Shown one piece after another: positions 29,846 through 39,819 of a DNA stretch of 64,000 nt. The notes beneath the pieces were generated by a model, which did not search any database, was not told the origin of the DNA, and worked only from the letters and a program-made list of their open reading frames with translations. The stretch spans positions 248,001-312,000 of the forward strand of contig NZ_JANHOI010000001.1 of NCBI RefSeq assembly GCF_026930205.1, read 5' to 3'. This DNA is from Bartonella sp. 220B (GTDB taxonomy: Bacteria; Pseudomonadota; Alphaproteobacteria; Rhizobiales; Rhizobiaceae). The position numbers were made by a program, and so were the translations under genes. Each line of letters begins with the position of its first letter. Position 1 is the stretch's first letter.

Positions 29846-30114
29846 GATTAACACTTCCCCTTTTAGAATGATAAGCATCCTTTTAGCACTATTGGGCGTT
29901 AAAAAAAATATTTTGTACGTTTTTTATGGAAAATCATGCAAAAATTCGCTTACAAGAGACGCAAAAGGTTCTATAAAAGACTTGACCTTTTGTTGTCGAC
30001 ACCCTATTAGAAACATACTTTCTCAATAATGTCCGTTTAAGGGAGCTCTTTGCGTTGTTCTGTTTTTTCGGCTGTTGAGATTGAAGAGTTTCTTAGAGTT
30101 TAAAGGTGAAGTTT

Positions 30115-30420
30115 ATGTCTCGTGCCTGCGAATTGACAGGGAAAACAGTTCTTTATGGTAATAATGTGAGCCATGCGAACAATAAAACCCGTCGTCGTTT
30201 TTTACCAAATCTTTGTAATGTGACACTGATTTCTGAGGTGTTACAGCAAAGTTATCGCTTGCGCGTTTCGGCAAGTGCTTTGCGTTCTGTTGAGCATCGC
30301 GGTGGCCTTGATAGCTTTTTGATCAAAGCCAATGATAAAGAATTGTCGCAACGTGCGCGTTTGTTAAAACGCCAAATTATTAAGAAAAAAGCTGAACATG
30401 CGGCTGAGAAAGCAGCCTAA
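30115..30420 (+). CDS. rpmB: 50S ribosomal protein L28
   Basis: 101 aa, [26 protein letters not shown] start and [16 protein letters not shown], the L28 signature. The alphaproteobacterial C-terminal extension ends in [22 protein letters not shown] lies before ATG 30115, which is preferred to the ATG nine bases earlier. Confidence 0.97.
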   Translation: MSRACELTGKTVLYGNNVSHANNKTRRRFLPNLCNVTLISEVLQQSYRLRVSASALRSVEHRGGLDSFLIKANDKELSQRARLLKRQIIKKKAEHAAEKAA

Positions 30421-30543
30421 TTCTCTTTGGTTTATTAACAGAGTTGGATCAACTCCTCCTTATGCTAAGGATGCGTTGTTCTTTTGGCTTTTTACTTATT
30501 TGATCGCTGTATTTTATTGGTTCCATATCCCAGGTTAAAAAAA

Positions 30544-31206
30544 ATGTCTTCAGCGTCCGATCTTTTATTCCCACAGAAAGAGAGAAACTTTATTGCTTTC
30601 TCTATCTTTGCCATGTGCCTTACTGTGGCTGCTTCTAATATTTTGGTTCAGTACCCTGTCTATTGGTTTGATTTGAATGAATTGTTGACCTATGGTGCTT
30701 TTACGTATCCGATCGCTTTTCTGATCAATGATTTGACCAATCGTTTTTATGGTCCAGCAGCCGCACGGCGTGTGGTTTATGCTGGTTTTTGTTCTGGTGT
30801 TTGTGTTTCTTGGATTTTGGCAGCACCGCGCCTTGCAATTGCTTCTAGTTTAGCATTCTTATTTGGACAGCTTCTCGATATTGTTGTTTTTACTCCTTTG
30901 CGGCGTAAAGCATGGTGGAAAGCGCCTTTAGCAGCGGCATTGGTTGGTTCAGCTCTGGATACGGTTTTATTTTTTTCTCTTGCTTTTTGTAGCCTTTTTA
31001 CCTTTATCGATCAGATGACGGGTTATGCGAATAGTTCGCTCTTTGGGAGTGTGTTTTTCTTCGAGCTTGAAGTTCCAGTTTGGCTCTCACTTGCTTTTGG
31101 TGATTTTTCAATAAAAATTATTATGAGTTTTTTGATGCTCATCCCTTATGGAACAATTCTTAAAGCTATGAGACGTCCGCTTTATAAAAGTCATGCAAAA
31201 GATTAA
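30544..31206 (+). CDS. Queuosine precursor transporter (YhhQ/VUT family)
   Basis: About 220 aa with six hydrophobic segments. LTYGAFTYPIAFLINDLTNRFYGPAAARRVVYAGF and the closing helices match the vitamin-uptake-like YhhQ family, which imports preQ0/preQ1 for queuosine in tRNA. ATG 30544 gives the family's usual length; the frame itself is open from 30484. It follows rpmB, as in other Rhizobiales. Confidence 0.88.
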   Translation: MSSASDLLFPQKERNFIAFSIFAMCLTVAASNILVQYPVYWFDLNELLTYGAFTYPIAFLINDLTNRFYGPAAARRVVYAGFCSGVCVSWILAAPRLAIASSLAFLFGQLLDIVVFTPLRRKAWWKAPLAAALVGSALDTVLFFSLAFCSLFTFIDQMTGYANSSLFGSVFFFELEVPVWLSLAFGDFSIKIIMSFLMLIPYGTILKAMRRPLYKSHAKD

Positions 31207-31362
31207 TACTTCTTCGTTGAGGGCGAGTAAAAACCTTTATCTTTTTATTTTTGCAGATGAAAAGATTGCATGTTGTGTCTTTTGTGAAAACAGCATTTTA
31301 GGGTCATATTCGAAGATATTTTCGATAGCTGTCTTCAGTGTCTAAACATGATTTTAGGCACT

Positions 31363-33252
31363 TCATTGAGAAGATTTTTTATTGCTAAAGAGCATTTCTA
31401 ATTGTTTTGTTATAGCATTGCCAAGCTCTTCGGCATTCATAATTGTGACAGCGCGCTGATAATAGCGTGTGACATCATGACCAATGCCAATAGCAATGAG
31501 TTCTATAGGAGAATGGGTCTGGATTTCTCGAATCACCGCGCGTAAATGTTTTTCCAGATAATTGCTGGAATTGACCGATAGTGTTGAATCATCAACAGGG
31601 GCTCCATCAGAAATGACCATGAGAATACGGCGTTGTGCATGCTGTGATAAAAGGCGTTGATGCGCCCAGATCAACGCTTCACCATCAATATTTTCTTTCA
31701 GCAATCCTTCCTGCATCATTAAACCTAAATTGCGCCGTGCTCGACGCCATAGGGTATCTGCACTTTTATAGATGATATGGCACAAATCATTGAGGCGCCC
31801 TGGATTATGGGGTTTGTTTTGACTAAGCCACTGTTCGCGTGATTTTCCGCCTTTCCAAGTTTTTGTGGTAAAGCCTAAAATTTCAACTTTGACACCACAA
31901 CGCTCAAGAGTTTGTGCTAAAATATCTGCACAACTTGCTGCAACAGTAATGGGTCGTCCACGCATTGATCCCGAATTGTCTATCAGCAGTGAAACAACCG
32001 TGTCACGAAATTGGGTGTTGCTTTCCATTTTAAAAGAAAGTGGTTGCAGGGGATCAATGATAAGGCGGGGGAGCCGCGCGGTATCGAGATATCCTTCCTC
32101 AAGATCAAAATTCCAATTGCGGTTTTGTTGTGCTATAAGGCGGCGCTGTAGGCGATTTGCTAAGCGCCCAACAATGTTTTGGAGATGATTGATTTGCTTA
32201 TCAAGATAATGGCGTAGGTGATCCAATTCGCTTTCAGAACAAAAATCTGTCGCTTCCAAAACTTCATCAAACTGTCGGGTAAAAACTTTATAATCGTTGA
32301 GCTTTTCCATTTGTTCTGAAATGGCAAAAAGACGTTTGGATTGGCTCGATTTTTCTTGCCAAGGACTTCTGTCTTGTTCTTCGTCAGTTTTATCATTGTC
32401 ATTTGATTGTGTTGCTTGCGTTTTTCCTTCGTCTTGCGCATCGCTTTCATGTTCTGTTGTTGTTTGTTCGTCACTTTGTGTTTTTTTTTCGTTATTGCTT
32501 TCTTCTTCTGATTGATTTTGAGGTTCTCCCTCGTTTTTTAATGTTTTATTGTTTTCGCTGTCAGAGGTTTCTTCTCGTTGGACTGACATTTTTAAGGCAA
32601 AAAGCATTTGACGAACAATGCGTGCAAAAGCGTGTTGGTTGTGAATATGATGTGTCAATTCGTTCAGTTCTGCTGCGGCTTTTTGTTCGATTTCTTGACG
32701 CCATAACTCTAAGACAGGGCCAGATTCTTTTGGGGGAGGGCGTTTTGTTATTTTTTCGCGCAATAAAAGCGCCATGGCTTCTTGAATGGGGGCTTCACTT
32801 TGGCTACTGATTTTTTGATAGTGCGCTCTTTTATATTTATCAGCAAGCATTCCATCAAGATTTTGTGCAATTCCTTCCATGGCTAAAGTGCCAATTGCTT
32901 CAACCCGTGTTTGCTCCAGAGCATCAAAGACAGCACGAGCTTCTGATTCTTGTGGAGCAAATTGTGCATGAATGCGATGATCATGCCATGCTGTGCGCAG
33001 AGCCATGGAATCGCCTAATCCACGTGTAATCGCTATATCTTTGCCAGTTGCTTGTTGGGGCAATTCCGGTAAACGCGCATCATTTTTGCTTAAAGATGGT
33101 CTGTTATGACTGAAGGAAACTTCAAGGTTGGGCGTAGCAGCAATAGCACGCATACAGCTGGAAAGTGCTTTTTTAAAAGCGGCAGCATTAAGAGTATTAC
33201 TAGAAGAATTATTTACGAGATTTTTGCTATTGTTGCCAGATTCGGTCGTCAT
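31363..33252 (-). CDS. cobT: CobT-like cobaltochelatase subunit
   Basis: About 629 aa. The N-terminal domain (1-220) is followed by a highly acidic Ser/Glu/Asp-rich linker (about 225-310: [15 protein letters not shown] and similar) and a C-terminal von Willebrand A domain with a MIDAS motif, [13 protein letters not shown], and [15 protein letters not shown]. CobT pairs with CobS and CobN to insert cobalt into hydrogenobyrinate diamide in aerobic B12 synthesis. cobS lies 14 bases upstream in the same direction. No cobN or other cob gene is in the window, so the role here is open. Confidence 0.92.
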   Translation of the reverse strand: MTTESGNNSKNLVNNSSSNTLNAAAFKKALSSCMRAIAATPNLEVSFSHNRPSLSKNDARLPELPQQATGKDIAITRGLGDSMALRTAWHDHRIHAQFAPQESEARAVFDALEQTRVEAIGTLAMEGIAQNLDGMLADKYKRAHYQKISSQSEAPIQEAMALLLREKITKRPPPKESGPVLELWRQEIEQKAAAELNELTHHIHNQHAFARIVRQMLFALKMSVQREETSDSENNKTLKNEGEPQNQSEEESNNEKKTQSDEQTTTEHESDAQDEGKTQATQSNDNDKTDEEQDRSPWQEKSSQSKRLFAISEQMEKLNDYKVFTRQFDEVLEATDFCSESELDHLRHYLDKQINHLQNIVGRLANRLQRRLIAQQNRNWNFDLEEGYLDTARLPRLIIDPLQPLSFKMESNTQFRDTVVSLLIDNSGSMRGRPITVAASCADILAQTLERCGVKVEILGFTTKTWKGGKSREQWLSQNKPHNPGRLNDLCHIIYKSADTLWRRARRNLGLMMQEGLLKENIDGEALIWAHQRLLSQHAQRRILMVISDGAPVDDSTLSVNSSNYLEKHLRAVIREIQTHSPIELIAIGIGHDVTRYYQRAVTIMNAEELGNAITKQLEMLFSNKKSSQ

Positions 33253-33266
33253 GATTGACATATTCC

Positions 33267-34253
33267 TTAAGGCAAAACACCATGAATGAGTGATTCAGGA
33301 AGCTCTTCTCCAAAGGCACGTTGATAAAATTCTGCGACAGTAGCACGTTCGAGTTCATCACATTTATTGAGAAAGGTTAACCGAAAGGCAAAGCCCACAT
33401 TTTGAAAAATGACCGCATTTTCTGCCCAAGTGATGACTGTACGTGGGCTCATGACGGTTGAAAGATCTCCATTAATAAAAGATTTCCGTACCATATCAGC
33501 AACATGAACCATTTGTGAAATTGTCTTTTTCCCCTCTGTTGTTTGAAAAGATTTAACCTTTGAACAAACAATATCAACCTCTTTATCATGGGGTAAATAA
33601 TTAAGTATTGTCACAAGTGACCAGCGGTCCATTTGGGCTTGATTAATTTGTTGTGTACCGTGATAGAGGCCTGTTGTGTCACCAAGACCAATGGTATTTG
33701 CAGTTGCAAAAAGACGAAATGCGGGATGAGGCGTGATGACACGACTTTGGTCAAGCAAGCTTAGTCGCCCACAAGCTTCAAGGACGCGTTGGATGACAAA
33801 CATAACATCGGGACGGCCGGCATCATATTCATCGAAAACGAGAGCAATATTGTTTTGATAAGCCCATGGCAATATGCCTTCTTTAAATTCAGTGATTTGT
33901 AAGCCATCTTTTAAAACAATGGCATCTTTTCCTACCAGATCAATGCGGCTAACATGACTGTCGAGATTAATGCGGATACAAGGCCAATTAAGACGTGCAG
34001 CAACTTGCTCGATATGTGTTGATTTCCCTGTACCATGATAACCAGAAATCATAACACGGCGATTAAAGGCAAAACCTGCTAAAATTGCTAAAGTTGTTTG
34101 TTGATCAAAAAGATAATCAGGATCTATATCGGGAACGTGAGGGCTTTTTGTGCTAAAAGCAGGAATTTTCATATTCGCATCAACATTGAACATATCACGA
34201 GCACAAACTGTGATATCGGGCGTATTTTCAACTGTAAGTTTTTTTTCTGTCAT
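33267..34253 (-). CDS. cobS: CobS-like AAA+ ATPase
   Basis: 328-aa AAA+ ATPase. Walker A is [18 protein letters not shown], Walker [20 protein letters not shown], and sensor 1 LFATANTIG. The N-terminus ([22 protein letters not shown]) and the C-terminal lid are of the CobS type. It forms a chaperone-like complex with CobT. It probably leads the cobS-cobT operon, with the promoter in the 34254-34690 gap. Confidence 0.94.
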   Translation of the reverse strand: MTEKKLTVENTPDITVCARDMFNVDANMKIPAFSTKSPHVPDIDPDYLFDQQTTLAILAGFAFNRRVMISGYHGTGKSTHIEQVAARLNWPCIRINLDSHVSRIDLVGKDAIVLKDGLQITEFKEGILPWAYQNNIALVFDEYDAGRPDVMFVIQRVLEACGRLSLLDQSRVITPHPAFRLFATANTIGLGDTTGLYHGTQQINQAQMDRWSLVTILNYLPHDKEVDIVCSKVKSFQTTEGKKTISQMVHVADMVRKSFINGDLSTVMSPRTVITWAENAVIFQNVGFAFRLTFLNKCDELERATVAEFYQRAFGEELPESLIHGVLP

Positions 34254-34690
34254 TGTTTTTCCGGAAGGGAAAGGACGCTTTTTTCATTGGTTAGAAAACG
34301 ATACAAGAGTTAGAGCATTTATGCAATGCTCTATCATGAGATCTTAGATATCAAAGACGCCTTTTATCAGATATTCTCTCTATCTTGCAACAAGCCGGCA
34401 CCGTCACACTATTTTCCAGCTTAAAATATTGCAATAACCCTTGCATTTAGACGATTCATTAAAGGCATTTTACTCCTTTCTTTCTCGTTTTTATCTATAC
34501 GGATAGTCTTACTTGTGATGCGCAAGGGGTGGTTTTGATTGATTCAACATTAGCAGGATTAAAATGAGAGAATCTGAGGATATTCAAGTCTCTCATTCAA
34601 CAGAAAAAATGATAAATTATCTTTATAAATCAATGCGTTGGTTGAAAATATGCTTCGTAAAAGCATGGGTTCGCACGGGGATGCGTTCTT
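34254..34690. other. Intergenic region upstream of cobS, with a repeat
   Basis: No gene. The cobS promoter should lie near 34254-34330. The rest is copy 2 of the dispersed repeat. Confidence 0.5.
34386..34650 (+). repeat. Dispersed intergenic repeat, copy 2
   Basis: Homologous to 28512-28795 in the same orientation: TGCAA, GTCA, ATATT-CAATAA-CCTTGCATT, AGGCATTTT-CTCCTTTCT, TTTTTATCT, ACTTGTGATG-GCAAGG, AAATGAGAG, AATTATCTTTATAAAT and CAATGCGTTG are in register with small gaps. Confidence 0.65.
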
Positions 34691-35311
34691 TTAGCACAAA
34701 CCAGATTTTTTGAGCAGATTATAAGCGTGCAAAACATCACGAAAGCGTTCTTCTGAAGAACGGTTGCCACCATTGGAATCAGGATGGTGTTTTTTTACCA
34801 GCTCTTTATATTTTGCTTTGATATCTTCAGATGAAGCATTTGCTGCTAATCCCAAGGTATCAAACGCTTTGGCTTCTAAAGGTTTTAATTTCCGTGAGGA
34901 ATTTTTGGTTGCATGACGTTGAGTAAAGAGCGTGAATGGATCACGCATACGGTTTTGGTAAGCTGCTGTGCCAGAGCGAATTTGTGCGTAATGCGCAGCT
35001 GTTTTTTTTGATGTGCCATTGCTAAAATCCGTAGTCCATGTTGGACGATGTCCTGTGAGCGCATCTTTTTGGAACTTGGCAATATCTTTATCACTAAGAC
35101 CAGAAAAGTAATTAAAATTTTTATTATAAGCACGTACATGTTCGATACAAAAATACAGATATTGACCTTCGTGATTTCGACCTGCTGGTGCTTTATGGGC
35201 GCCTGCTTTTTCACAGCCTTCCCATTGACATTGTTGGGCTTGTGATTCAGCCTGCCCCTTTTTTTGAGAGCTAATTCGAATTGAGTCAAATAATTTAGAT
35301 GTTGTTACCAT
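34691..35311 (-). CDS. DnaJ-domain protein (cob-associated)
   Basis: About 206 aa. It begins VTTSKLFDSIRI, the usual start of this rhizobial family. A Cys/His cluster follows (CQWEGCEKAGAHKAPAGR, YFCIEHVRAYNKNFNYF), and the C-terminal J-domain has KKHHPDSNGGNRSSEERF with the HPD motif. The gene is conserved upstream of cobS/cobT and beside bolA in Rhizobiales. The frame extends to 35431, but that would leave two bases to divergent bolA; ATG 35311 is more likely, with ATG 35404 as an alternative. Probably an Hsp70 co-chaperone; the client is unknown. Confidence 0.85.
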   Translation of the reverse strand: MVTTSKLFDSIRISSQKKGQAESQAQQCQWEGCEKAGAHKAPAGRNHEGQYLYFCIEHVRAYNKNFNYFSGLSDKDIAKFQKDALTGHRPTWTTDFSNGTSKKTAAHYAQIRSGTAAYQNRMRDPFTLFTQRHATKNSSRKLKPLEAKAFDTLGLAANASSEDIKAKYKELVKKHHPDSNGGNRSSEERFRDVLHAYNLLKKSGLC

Positions 35312-35433
35312 GTCTTTAGGTTTATGCAAAATCAATTGATTTGACAAGAATTGACTTTTGAAAAATTTATTCCACACTTCTTTTACAGATCTAAAGAGAC
35401 TCATTCCAGAATTTATTTTGTTAAGGAACAAAA

Positions 35434-35712
35434 ATGTCTACCCCGATTCAAACAATAATTAAGATGAAACTCCAAGATGCTTTTCATCCGCAAAAACTTG
35501 AAGTCATTAACGAGAGTCACCTTCATGAAGGGCATCTTCATAAAGAGCATGCTTTTGATGGGAAAGGGGAAACACATTTTCGGGTGAAAATTTTTTCTTC
35601 TTCTTTTGTCGGCATGACGCGTGTGGAAATCCATCGAGCAATTTATCAAGTTTTACAAAAAGAGCTAGCTACCTGTGTTCATGCTTTGGCGCTTGAAGTT
35701 TCTTCTGTTTAA
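35434..35712 (+). CDS. bolA: BolA family protein
   Basis: 92 aa with the BolA fold: FHPQKLEVINESHLHEGH (conserved His), THFRVKIFSSSFVGMTRVEIHRAIYQVL (the FxG-type loop and helix). BolA proteins partner monothiol glutaredoxins in iron-sulfur trafficking and affect envelope genes. It is divergent from the DnaJ-like gene and convergent with xerC. Confidence 0.94.
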   Translation: MSTPIQTIIKMKLQDAFHPQKLEVINESHLHEGHLHKEHAFDGKGETHFRVKIFSSSFVGMTRVEIHRAIYQVLQKELATCVHALALEVSSV

Positions 35713-35726
35713 TTTCCTTTTTCCAT

Positions 35727-36704
35727 TCAAGTTTTTTCAGAGCGAGGATGTGCTTTTTGATAAATTTCTAATAAGTGGTCTGTATCAACATGGGTATAGG
35801 CTTGAGTGGTGGAAAGACATGTATGACCAAGAAGTTCTTGAATAGTGCGTAAATCTCCCCCGCGGGATAAAAGATGGGTGGCAAAAGAATGGCGTAAGGT
35901 ATGAGGTGTCGCTGTCTCTGGTAAACCAAGGCTTGCACGTAGATTTCGAACGGCTTGTTGAATAATAGCTGGCTGCAAAGGGCCTCCTCGCGCACCGCGA
36001 AACATGGGTTGGTTGTTCACTAAAGGATAGGGGCAGCATTTGAGGTAATTCTGTACTGTTTCGTAAACAATTTTTATGAGGGGAACAAGGCGTGTTTTTT
36101 GACCTTTTCCCGTGATAAACAAGCTTTTTTTTTCAGGATCAGCAAATTGCTCTGGTGTGAGTGCTAAAGCTTCTGATATTCGCATGCCACAGCCATAAAG
36201 GAGCATCAAAACAGCAACATTGCGGGCAGTAATCCATGCTTCATCTTCCTGTTGATTTTCTTGTTTAACAATATGAAGAGCAGATTTTATCGCCAAAGGT
36301 TTTGGCAGCGATTTTGGCTGTTTTGGGGTTCGGATAAGCTTAGCAGCTGGCACATTGACAATGCCTTCTTGCGATAAATATCTGAAAAAAGAGCGTAAAC
36401 CCGCCATCCCTCGACTTAAAGAGCGGGCGCTTATGTTATTTGCTCTGCGATAAGCCAAATAAGCGCGTAAATCGAGAACGCGCAAATTGGCAAGATCATC
36501 AAAAGTTGGCTCATACCCTAAATGTTGACAGAGAAAAAACAAAAACTGTCTCGTGTCACATTCATAAGCTTGTGCTGTTTTTGTTGCCATGCGCCGTGTT
36601 CGGACAAGATCTTCTAACCAATTTTTCCTTGCCGTCAAAATGGCATGGTTGGCTGGAATCAGGAAGACATTTTCGTCTTTTCTACCGTCTTTTTTTATAG
36701 GCAT
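35727..36704 (-). CDS. xerC: Tyrosine recombinase XerC
   Basis: 325-aa site-specific recombinase that resolves chromosome dimers at dif with XerD. The N-terminal SAM-like core-binding domain spans about 22-115. The catalytic set is complete: Arg175, Lys200, His268, Arg271, His294 and nucleophile Tyr303. GGDLRTIQELLGHTCLSTTQAYTHV is more XerC- than XerD-like. It nearly abuts the SapC-like gene upstream, so the two may be cotranscribed. There is no sign of a mobile element here. Confidence 0.92.
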   Translation of the reverse strand: MPIKKDGRKDENVFLIPANHAILTARKNWLEDLVRTRRMATKTAQAYECDTRQFLFFLCQHLGYEPTFDDLANLRVLDLRAYLAYRRANNISARSLSRGMAGLRSFFRYLSQEGIVNVPAAKLIRTPKQPKSLPKPLAIKSALHIVKQENQQEDEAWITARNVAVLMLLYGCGMRISEALALTPEQFADPEKKSLFITGKGQKTRLVPLIKIVYETVQNYLKCCPYPLVNNQPMFRGARGGPLQPAIIQQAVRNLRASLGLPETATPHTLRHSFATHLLSRGGDLRTIQELLGHTCLSTTQAYTHVDTDHLLEIYQKAHPRSEKT

Positions 36705-36706
36705 TT

Positions 36707-37528
36707 TTAGTTGAGAGTCTCTTTCTTTTTCACTGTGTTATTTTCAGAGCTGCTATTTTTCTTTTGCTGTGCTTCTTCGTGATTCATGATGCGCTTTTCA
36801 CCTTTTAAAGAGAGTATTTTTAAAAGATTATGCGTTGACATCAGATGCGCAAAGATTAGCCCTAAAAAGCCGTTTTTATGGAGTTTAGCAAGTTGACTTG
36901 CAGAAAGTTTATTTAATTTTTCTTCATCAACAACCCAAAAATGTTCCAATTGCGCCGAAAGACCTTGGTCATTTTTTACATTAATGGATTTTTGACTGAG
37001 AAGATCCATCTCTACAAGGGCGTCAATAAATACAGTGGTTTTTTCCATAGCGATTTTAAAGCTTTCTAGGAAATGAATACGCTCTTCCATAAAAGGCGAA
37101 ATAGAACCATCCGAATTAAAAAGTTCTGTTCCGGCAACTTCATTAAACATTCCTGATTGCGGATCAAAGCAAACAGAAAGCTCTTTTTCATTTTGAAGTT
37201 GTGCAAGTACAAAAGGATAACGACGAACAAAGGCGGGGACATAAGTATTGCGTTCCCAATTTTTATCAGAGGTGATGTAATCATTTTCATCGTTAGATAG
37301 ACCTACAAGAGCAGCGGATGTATAGTGTTTTTTCTTTTGTTCATCTTCTGCGCACATAAACAAAATAGGGTAGTGTAGAGCAGCTTGAAAATATTCACTG
37401 CTTGCTAAAGGAACCCAATGCGTATCTTTCGCAAAGGACATGTCACTTGGAGGAGAAAATTTGAGATTTTTATGAGTAACTTTATTAATTGGGGTAATAT
37501 CTTTGTAAAACAGCATAATATTTGCCAT
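36707..37528 (-). CDS. SapC family protein
   Basis: About 273 aa with the SapC domain (PF07277-type): HWVPLASSEYFQAALHYPILF, ALVGLSNDENDYI, YVPAFVRRYPFVLA and FCFDPQSGMFNE-like CFDPQSGMFNEVAGTELFNSDG. AAGGAGAAG at ideal spacing supports ATG 37528. The function is not established; it was first named after an S-layer-linked gene in Campylobacter. A hydrophilic tail of about 25 residues closes it. Confidence 0.85.
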   Translation of the reverse strand: MANIMLFYKDITPINKVTHKNLKFSPPSDMSFAKDTHWVPLASSEYFQAALHYPILFMCAEDEQKKKHYTSAALVGLSNDENDYITSDKNWERNTYVPAFVRRYPFVLAQLQNEKELSVCFDPQSGMFNEVAGTELFNSDGSISPFMEERIHFLESFKIAMEKTTVFIDALVEMDLLSQKSINVKNDQGLSAQLEHFWVVDEEKLNKLSASQLAKLHKNGFLGLIFAHLMSTHNLLKILSLKGEKRIMNHEEAQQKKNSSSENNTVKKKETLN

Positions 37529-37652
37529 AAGACTTCTCCTTTTATTCATTTGTTTTTGTTACCAAGAAAGGTCTTTTTGTGAAGATTTTGATGTGGCAAC
37601 AAGGTTTAATAGCCAAAATTTAAGGAATCATTTTGAAGAGATGATATTTCAT

Positions 37653-38222
37653 ATGGAACATAATAAAAAAAAGCCTAAAAATAAAGTCTATCTTGCCATT
37701 ATTGGTTTGCCTCATGGCATAAAAGGAGACATTTTTGTTAAAGTTTTAAATGGTGAACCACAGAGTTTAAAAACTTATGCTACTCTTTATGATGATATGG
37801 GGCGTACTTATGAAATTATAAGACTTCGTGTGCAAAAAAAGAATGCAATTGTGCGTTTTAAAGGGATTGACAACCGCAGTGTTGCTGAAAGTTTAAAAGG
37901 GATTCGCCTGTATGTTGCTCGTGAGCAATTGGTAAATGATTTGGACGAGGATGAATTTTATCAGTTTGATCTCATTGGACTTGGTGTTCAAGATTGTGTC
38001 GGTCGAATCTTGGGGGAGGTACATGGTTTTTTTAATTTTGGAGCTGGTGATTTGCTTGAAATGCGTTTGAATACGGGTAAAACGGTGCTTATTCCTTTTA
38101 GTAAGGCAGCTGTTCCAAAAATTTGCATTGCTTCTGGTTTTCTTGTTGTTGATCCAGTGGCTGCTGGTTTAAGCGATAAGGAAGAGAATGCGGTGGAGAG
38201 TAGTGATTTGAAGCAAAAATGA
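37653..38222 (+). CDS. rimM: Ribosome maturation factor RimM
   Basis: About 189 aa. The N-terminal RimM barrel (VYLAIIGLPHGIKGDIFVKVL, KNAIVRFKGIDNRSVAESLKG) and the PRC-like C-terminal domain (DEFYQFDLIGLGV, GAGDLLEMRL, VLIPFSKAAVPKI) are seen. It helps 30S maturation near S19. Upstream in-frame starts (GTG 37593, ATG 37641) exist; ATG 37653 best fits the family. It leads the rimM-trmD-rplS cluster. Confidence 0.93.
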   Translation: MEHNKKKPKNKVYLAIIGLPHGIKGDIFVKVLNGEPQSLKTYATLYDDMGRTYEIIRLRVQKKNAIVRFKGIDNRSVAESLKGIRLYVAREQLVNDLDEDEFYQFDLIGLGVQDCVGRILGEVHGFFNFGAGDLLEMRLNTGKTVLIPFSKAAVPKICIASGFLVVDPVAAGLSDKEENAVESSDLKQK

Positions 38223-38285
38223 AGCTGTAGGAAAATGACAAAAGTGGAAAGTGAAAAAAGGCAAGACTAAATTTCCCAACAAATT

Positions 38286-38430
38286 TATTAGCACTTTATC
38301 CTAAAATATTTTAGGACTTCTGAAGTAGAGCAATTTTAAAAGCAGGGATATGGTGAGACAGTGTAAATGAGGAATTATATGTTGGATAAAAACATAAGGT
38401 TGAGAATACACCTGTTGGTGTTGCCTGTTA
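38286..38430 (+). pseudogene. Decayed copy of the trmD 5' region
   Basis: Matches about 38493-38650 of trmD in order and orientation, with small deletions: TTA-CACTTTATCCT-AAAT, TTAAA-GC-GGGATATGG, GAGACAGTG-AAAT-AGG, TTGGATAAA-ACA (TTAGATAAACA in trmD) and ATACACC-G-TGGTG. The frame is broken. It lies between rimM and intact trmD. Confidence 0.7.
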
Positions 38431-38469
38431 ATGTTGATTGAGTATGCTTGGGATATAAGGCGAGGATGA

Positions 38470-39168
38470 ATGAAGTTTCAAGCACGCATTTTAACACTTT
38501 ATCCTGAAATGTTTCCTGGTTTTTTAGGGCATTCGTTAGCAGGGCAAGCTTTAAAGCGAGGGATATGGTCACTGGAGACAGTGCAAATTAGGGATTTTGC
38601 GTTAGATAAACACCATAGCGTTGATGATACACCGGCTGGTGGTGGGGCGGGTATGGTGATGCGCGCAGATGTATTAGCGGCTGCACTTGATAGTTGTCCA
38701 GATGATTCGCCAAGATTGTTGATGAGTCCACGAGGGCGGATTTTTAACCAAACCATTGCGCGCTCTTTGGCGTGTGAATCAGGGGTGACACTGGTTTGTG
38801 GGCGCTTTGAAGGTGTTGATGAGCGCGTTATAGAAGCGCGGGAATTAGAAGAGATCTCTCTTGGAGATTATATTCTTTCAGGGGGGGAAACGGCAGCACT
38901 GGTTCTTTTGGATGCCATTATCCGTCTTCTTCCTGGCGTTATGGGAAATGCACTTTCTGGGAAATGTGAAAGTTTTGAGAATGGTTTGTTGGAGCACCCA
39001 CATTACACGCGTCCTGCTCTTTTCGAAGGACGCAGTATTCCTCCTGTATTGACATCAGGTCATCACAAGGCTATCGCTGATTGGCGTCAAAGCCAAGCCG
39101 AATTGTTAACACGCCAACGTCGCCCCGATCTTTATGCGCGTTATCATAAAAATCATCAGAAAACTTGA
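38470..39168 (+). CDS. trmD: tRNA (guanine37-N1)-methyltransferase
   Basis: 232-aa SPOUT methyltransferase that makes m1G37. [52 protein letters not shown], and the knot [27 protein letters not shown] that binds SAM are all present. [14 protein letters not shown] is the tRNA-contact region. Complete and normal in length despite the degenerate copy upstream. Confidence 0.98.
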   Translation: MKFQARILTLYPEMFPGFLGHSLAGQALKRGIWSLETVQIRDFALDKHHSVDDTPAGGGAGMVMRADVLAAALDSCPDDSPRLLMSPRGRIFNQTIARSLACESGVTLVCGRFEGVDERVIEARELEEISLGDYILSGGETAALVLLDAIIRLLPGVMGNALSGKCESFENGLLEHPHYTRPALFEGRSIPPVLTSGHHKAIADWRQSQAELLTRQRRPDLYARYHKNHQKT

Positions 39169-39378
39169 TTCACATTGTAAGGTGGTGTATTGCATGACTC
39201 TCTTTATATAAGAGTTTTTCTGTGAAGGGTTTTCTATCGTTCCAAGATAATGAAGAAATGGTGTATTCGCTCCTGCATAAAGCATAGCCTAAAGAACTCT
39301 TTATCTTTGTAGAAAAAGTTTTTTAGGTAAGAGTTGAGCGCTCTGACTGTTCGATAAAGAATATGAAGGATAAAGGAA

Positions 39379-39819
39379 ATGAATATTATCGCACAGCTTG
39401 AAGCTGAACAATGTGCAAAAATTGAAGCAAAACGCCAATTACCGGCCTTTCAACCAGGGGATACGGTTCGTGTCATGGTTCGTGTAACTGAAGGAACACG
39501 TACACGTGTTCAAGCTTATGAAGGAATTTGTATTGCACGTTCAGGTGGTGGGTTGAATGAGACCTTTACAGTGCGTAAGATTTCTTATGGTGAGGGTGTT
39601 GAACGTGTCTTTCCAATTTATTCTCCTTTAATTGAAGCTGTTGAACTTGTGCGTCGAGGTAGAGTGCGTCGCGCAAAACTTTATTATCTTCGCGGTTTGA
39701 GAGGTAAAGCTGCGCGTATCGCTGAAAAAAGAGAGTATCGGAAAAAAGGTGAAAAGCTTGCTAACAGTGTAGAAGTAACAGCTGTTGTTTCAGATGCAGA
39801 AGCGCAGGTTACTGAATAA
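39379..39819 (+). CDS. rplS: 50S ribosomal protein L19
   Basis: 146 aa. [52 protein letters not shown] and [18 protein letters not shown] define L19. The C-terminal tail is longer than in E. coli, as usual in alphaproteobacteria. A 210-base leader separates it from trmD. Confidence 0.98.
   Translation: MNIIAQLEAEQCAKIEAKRQLPAFQPGDTVRVMVRVTEGTRTRVQAYEGICIARSGGGLNETFTVRKISYGEGVERVFPIYSPLIEAVELVRRGRVRRAKLYYLRGLRGKAARIAEKREYRKKGEKLANSVEVTAVVSDAEAQVTE

Noticed and set aside
35727-36704. Tyrosine recombinase as an integrase of a genomic island
   Set aside because: The sequence is XerC-like and sits in a housekeeping setting, with no tRNA or attachment repeats nearby.
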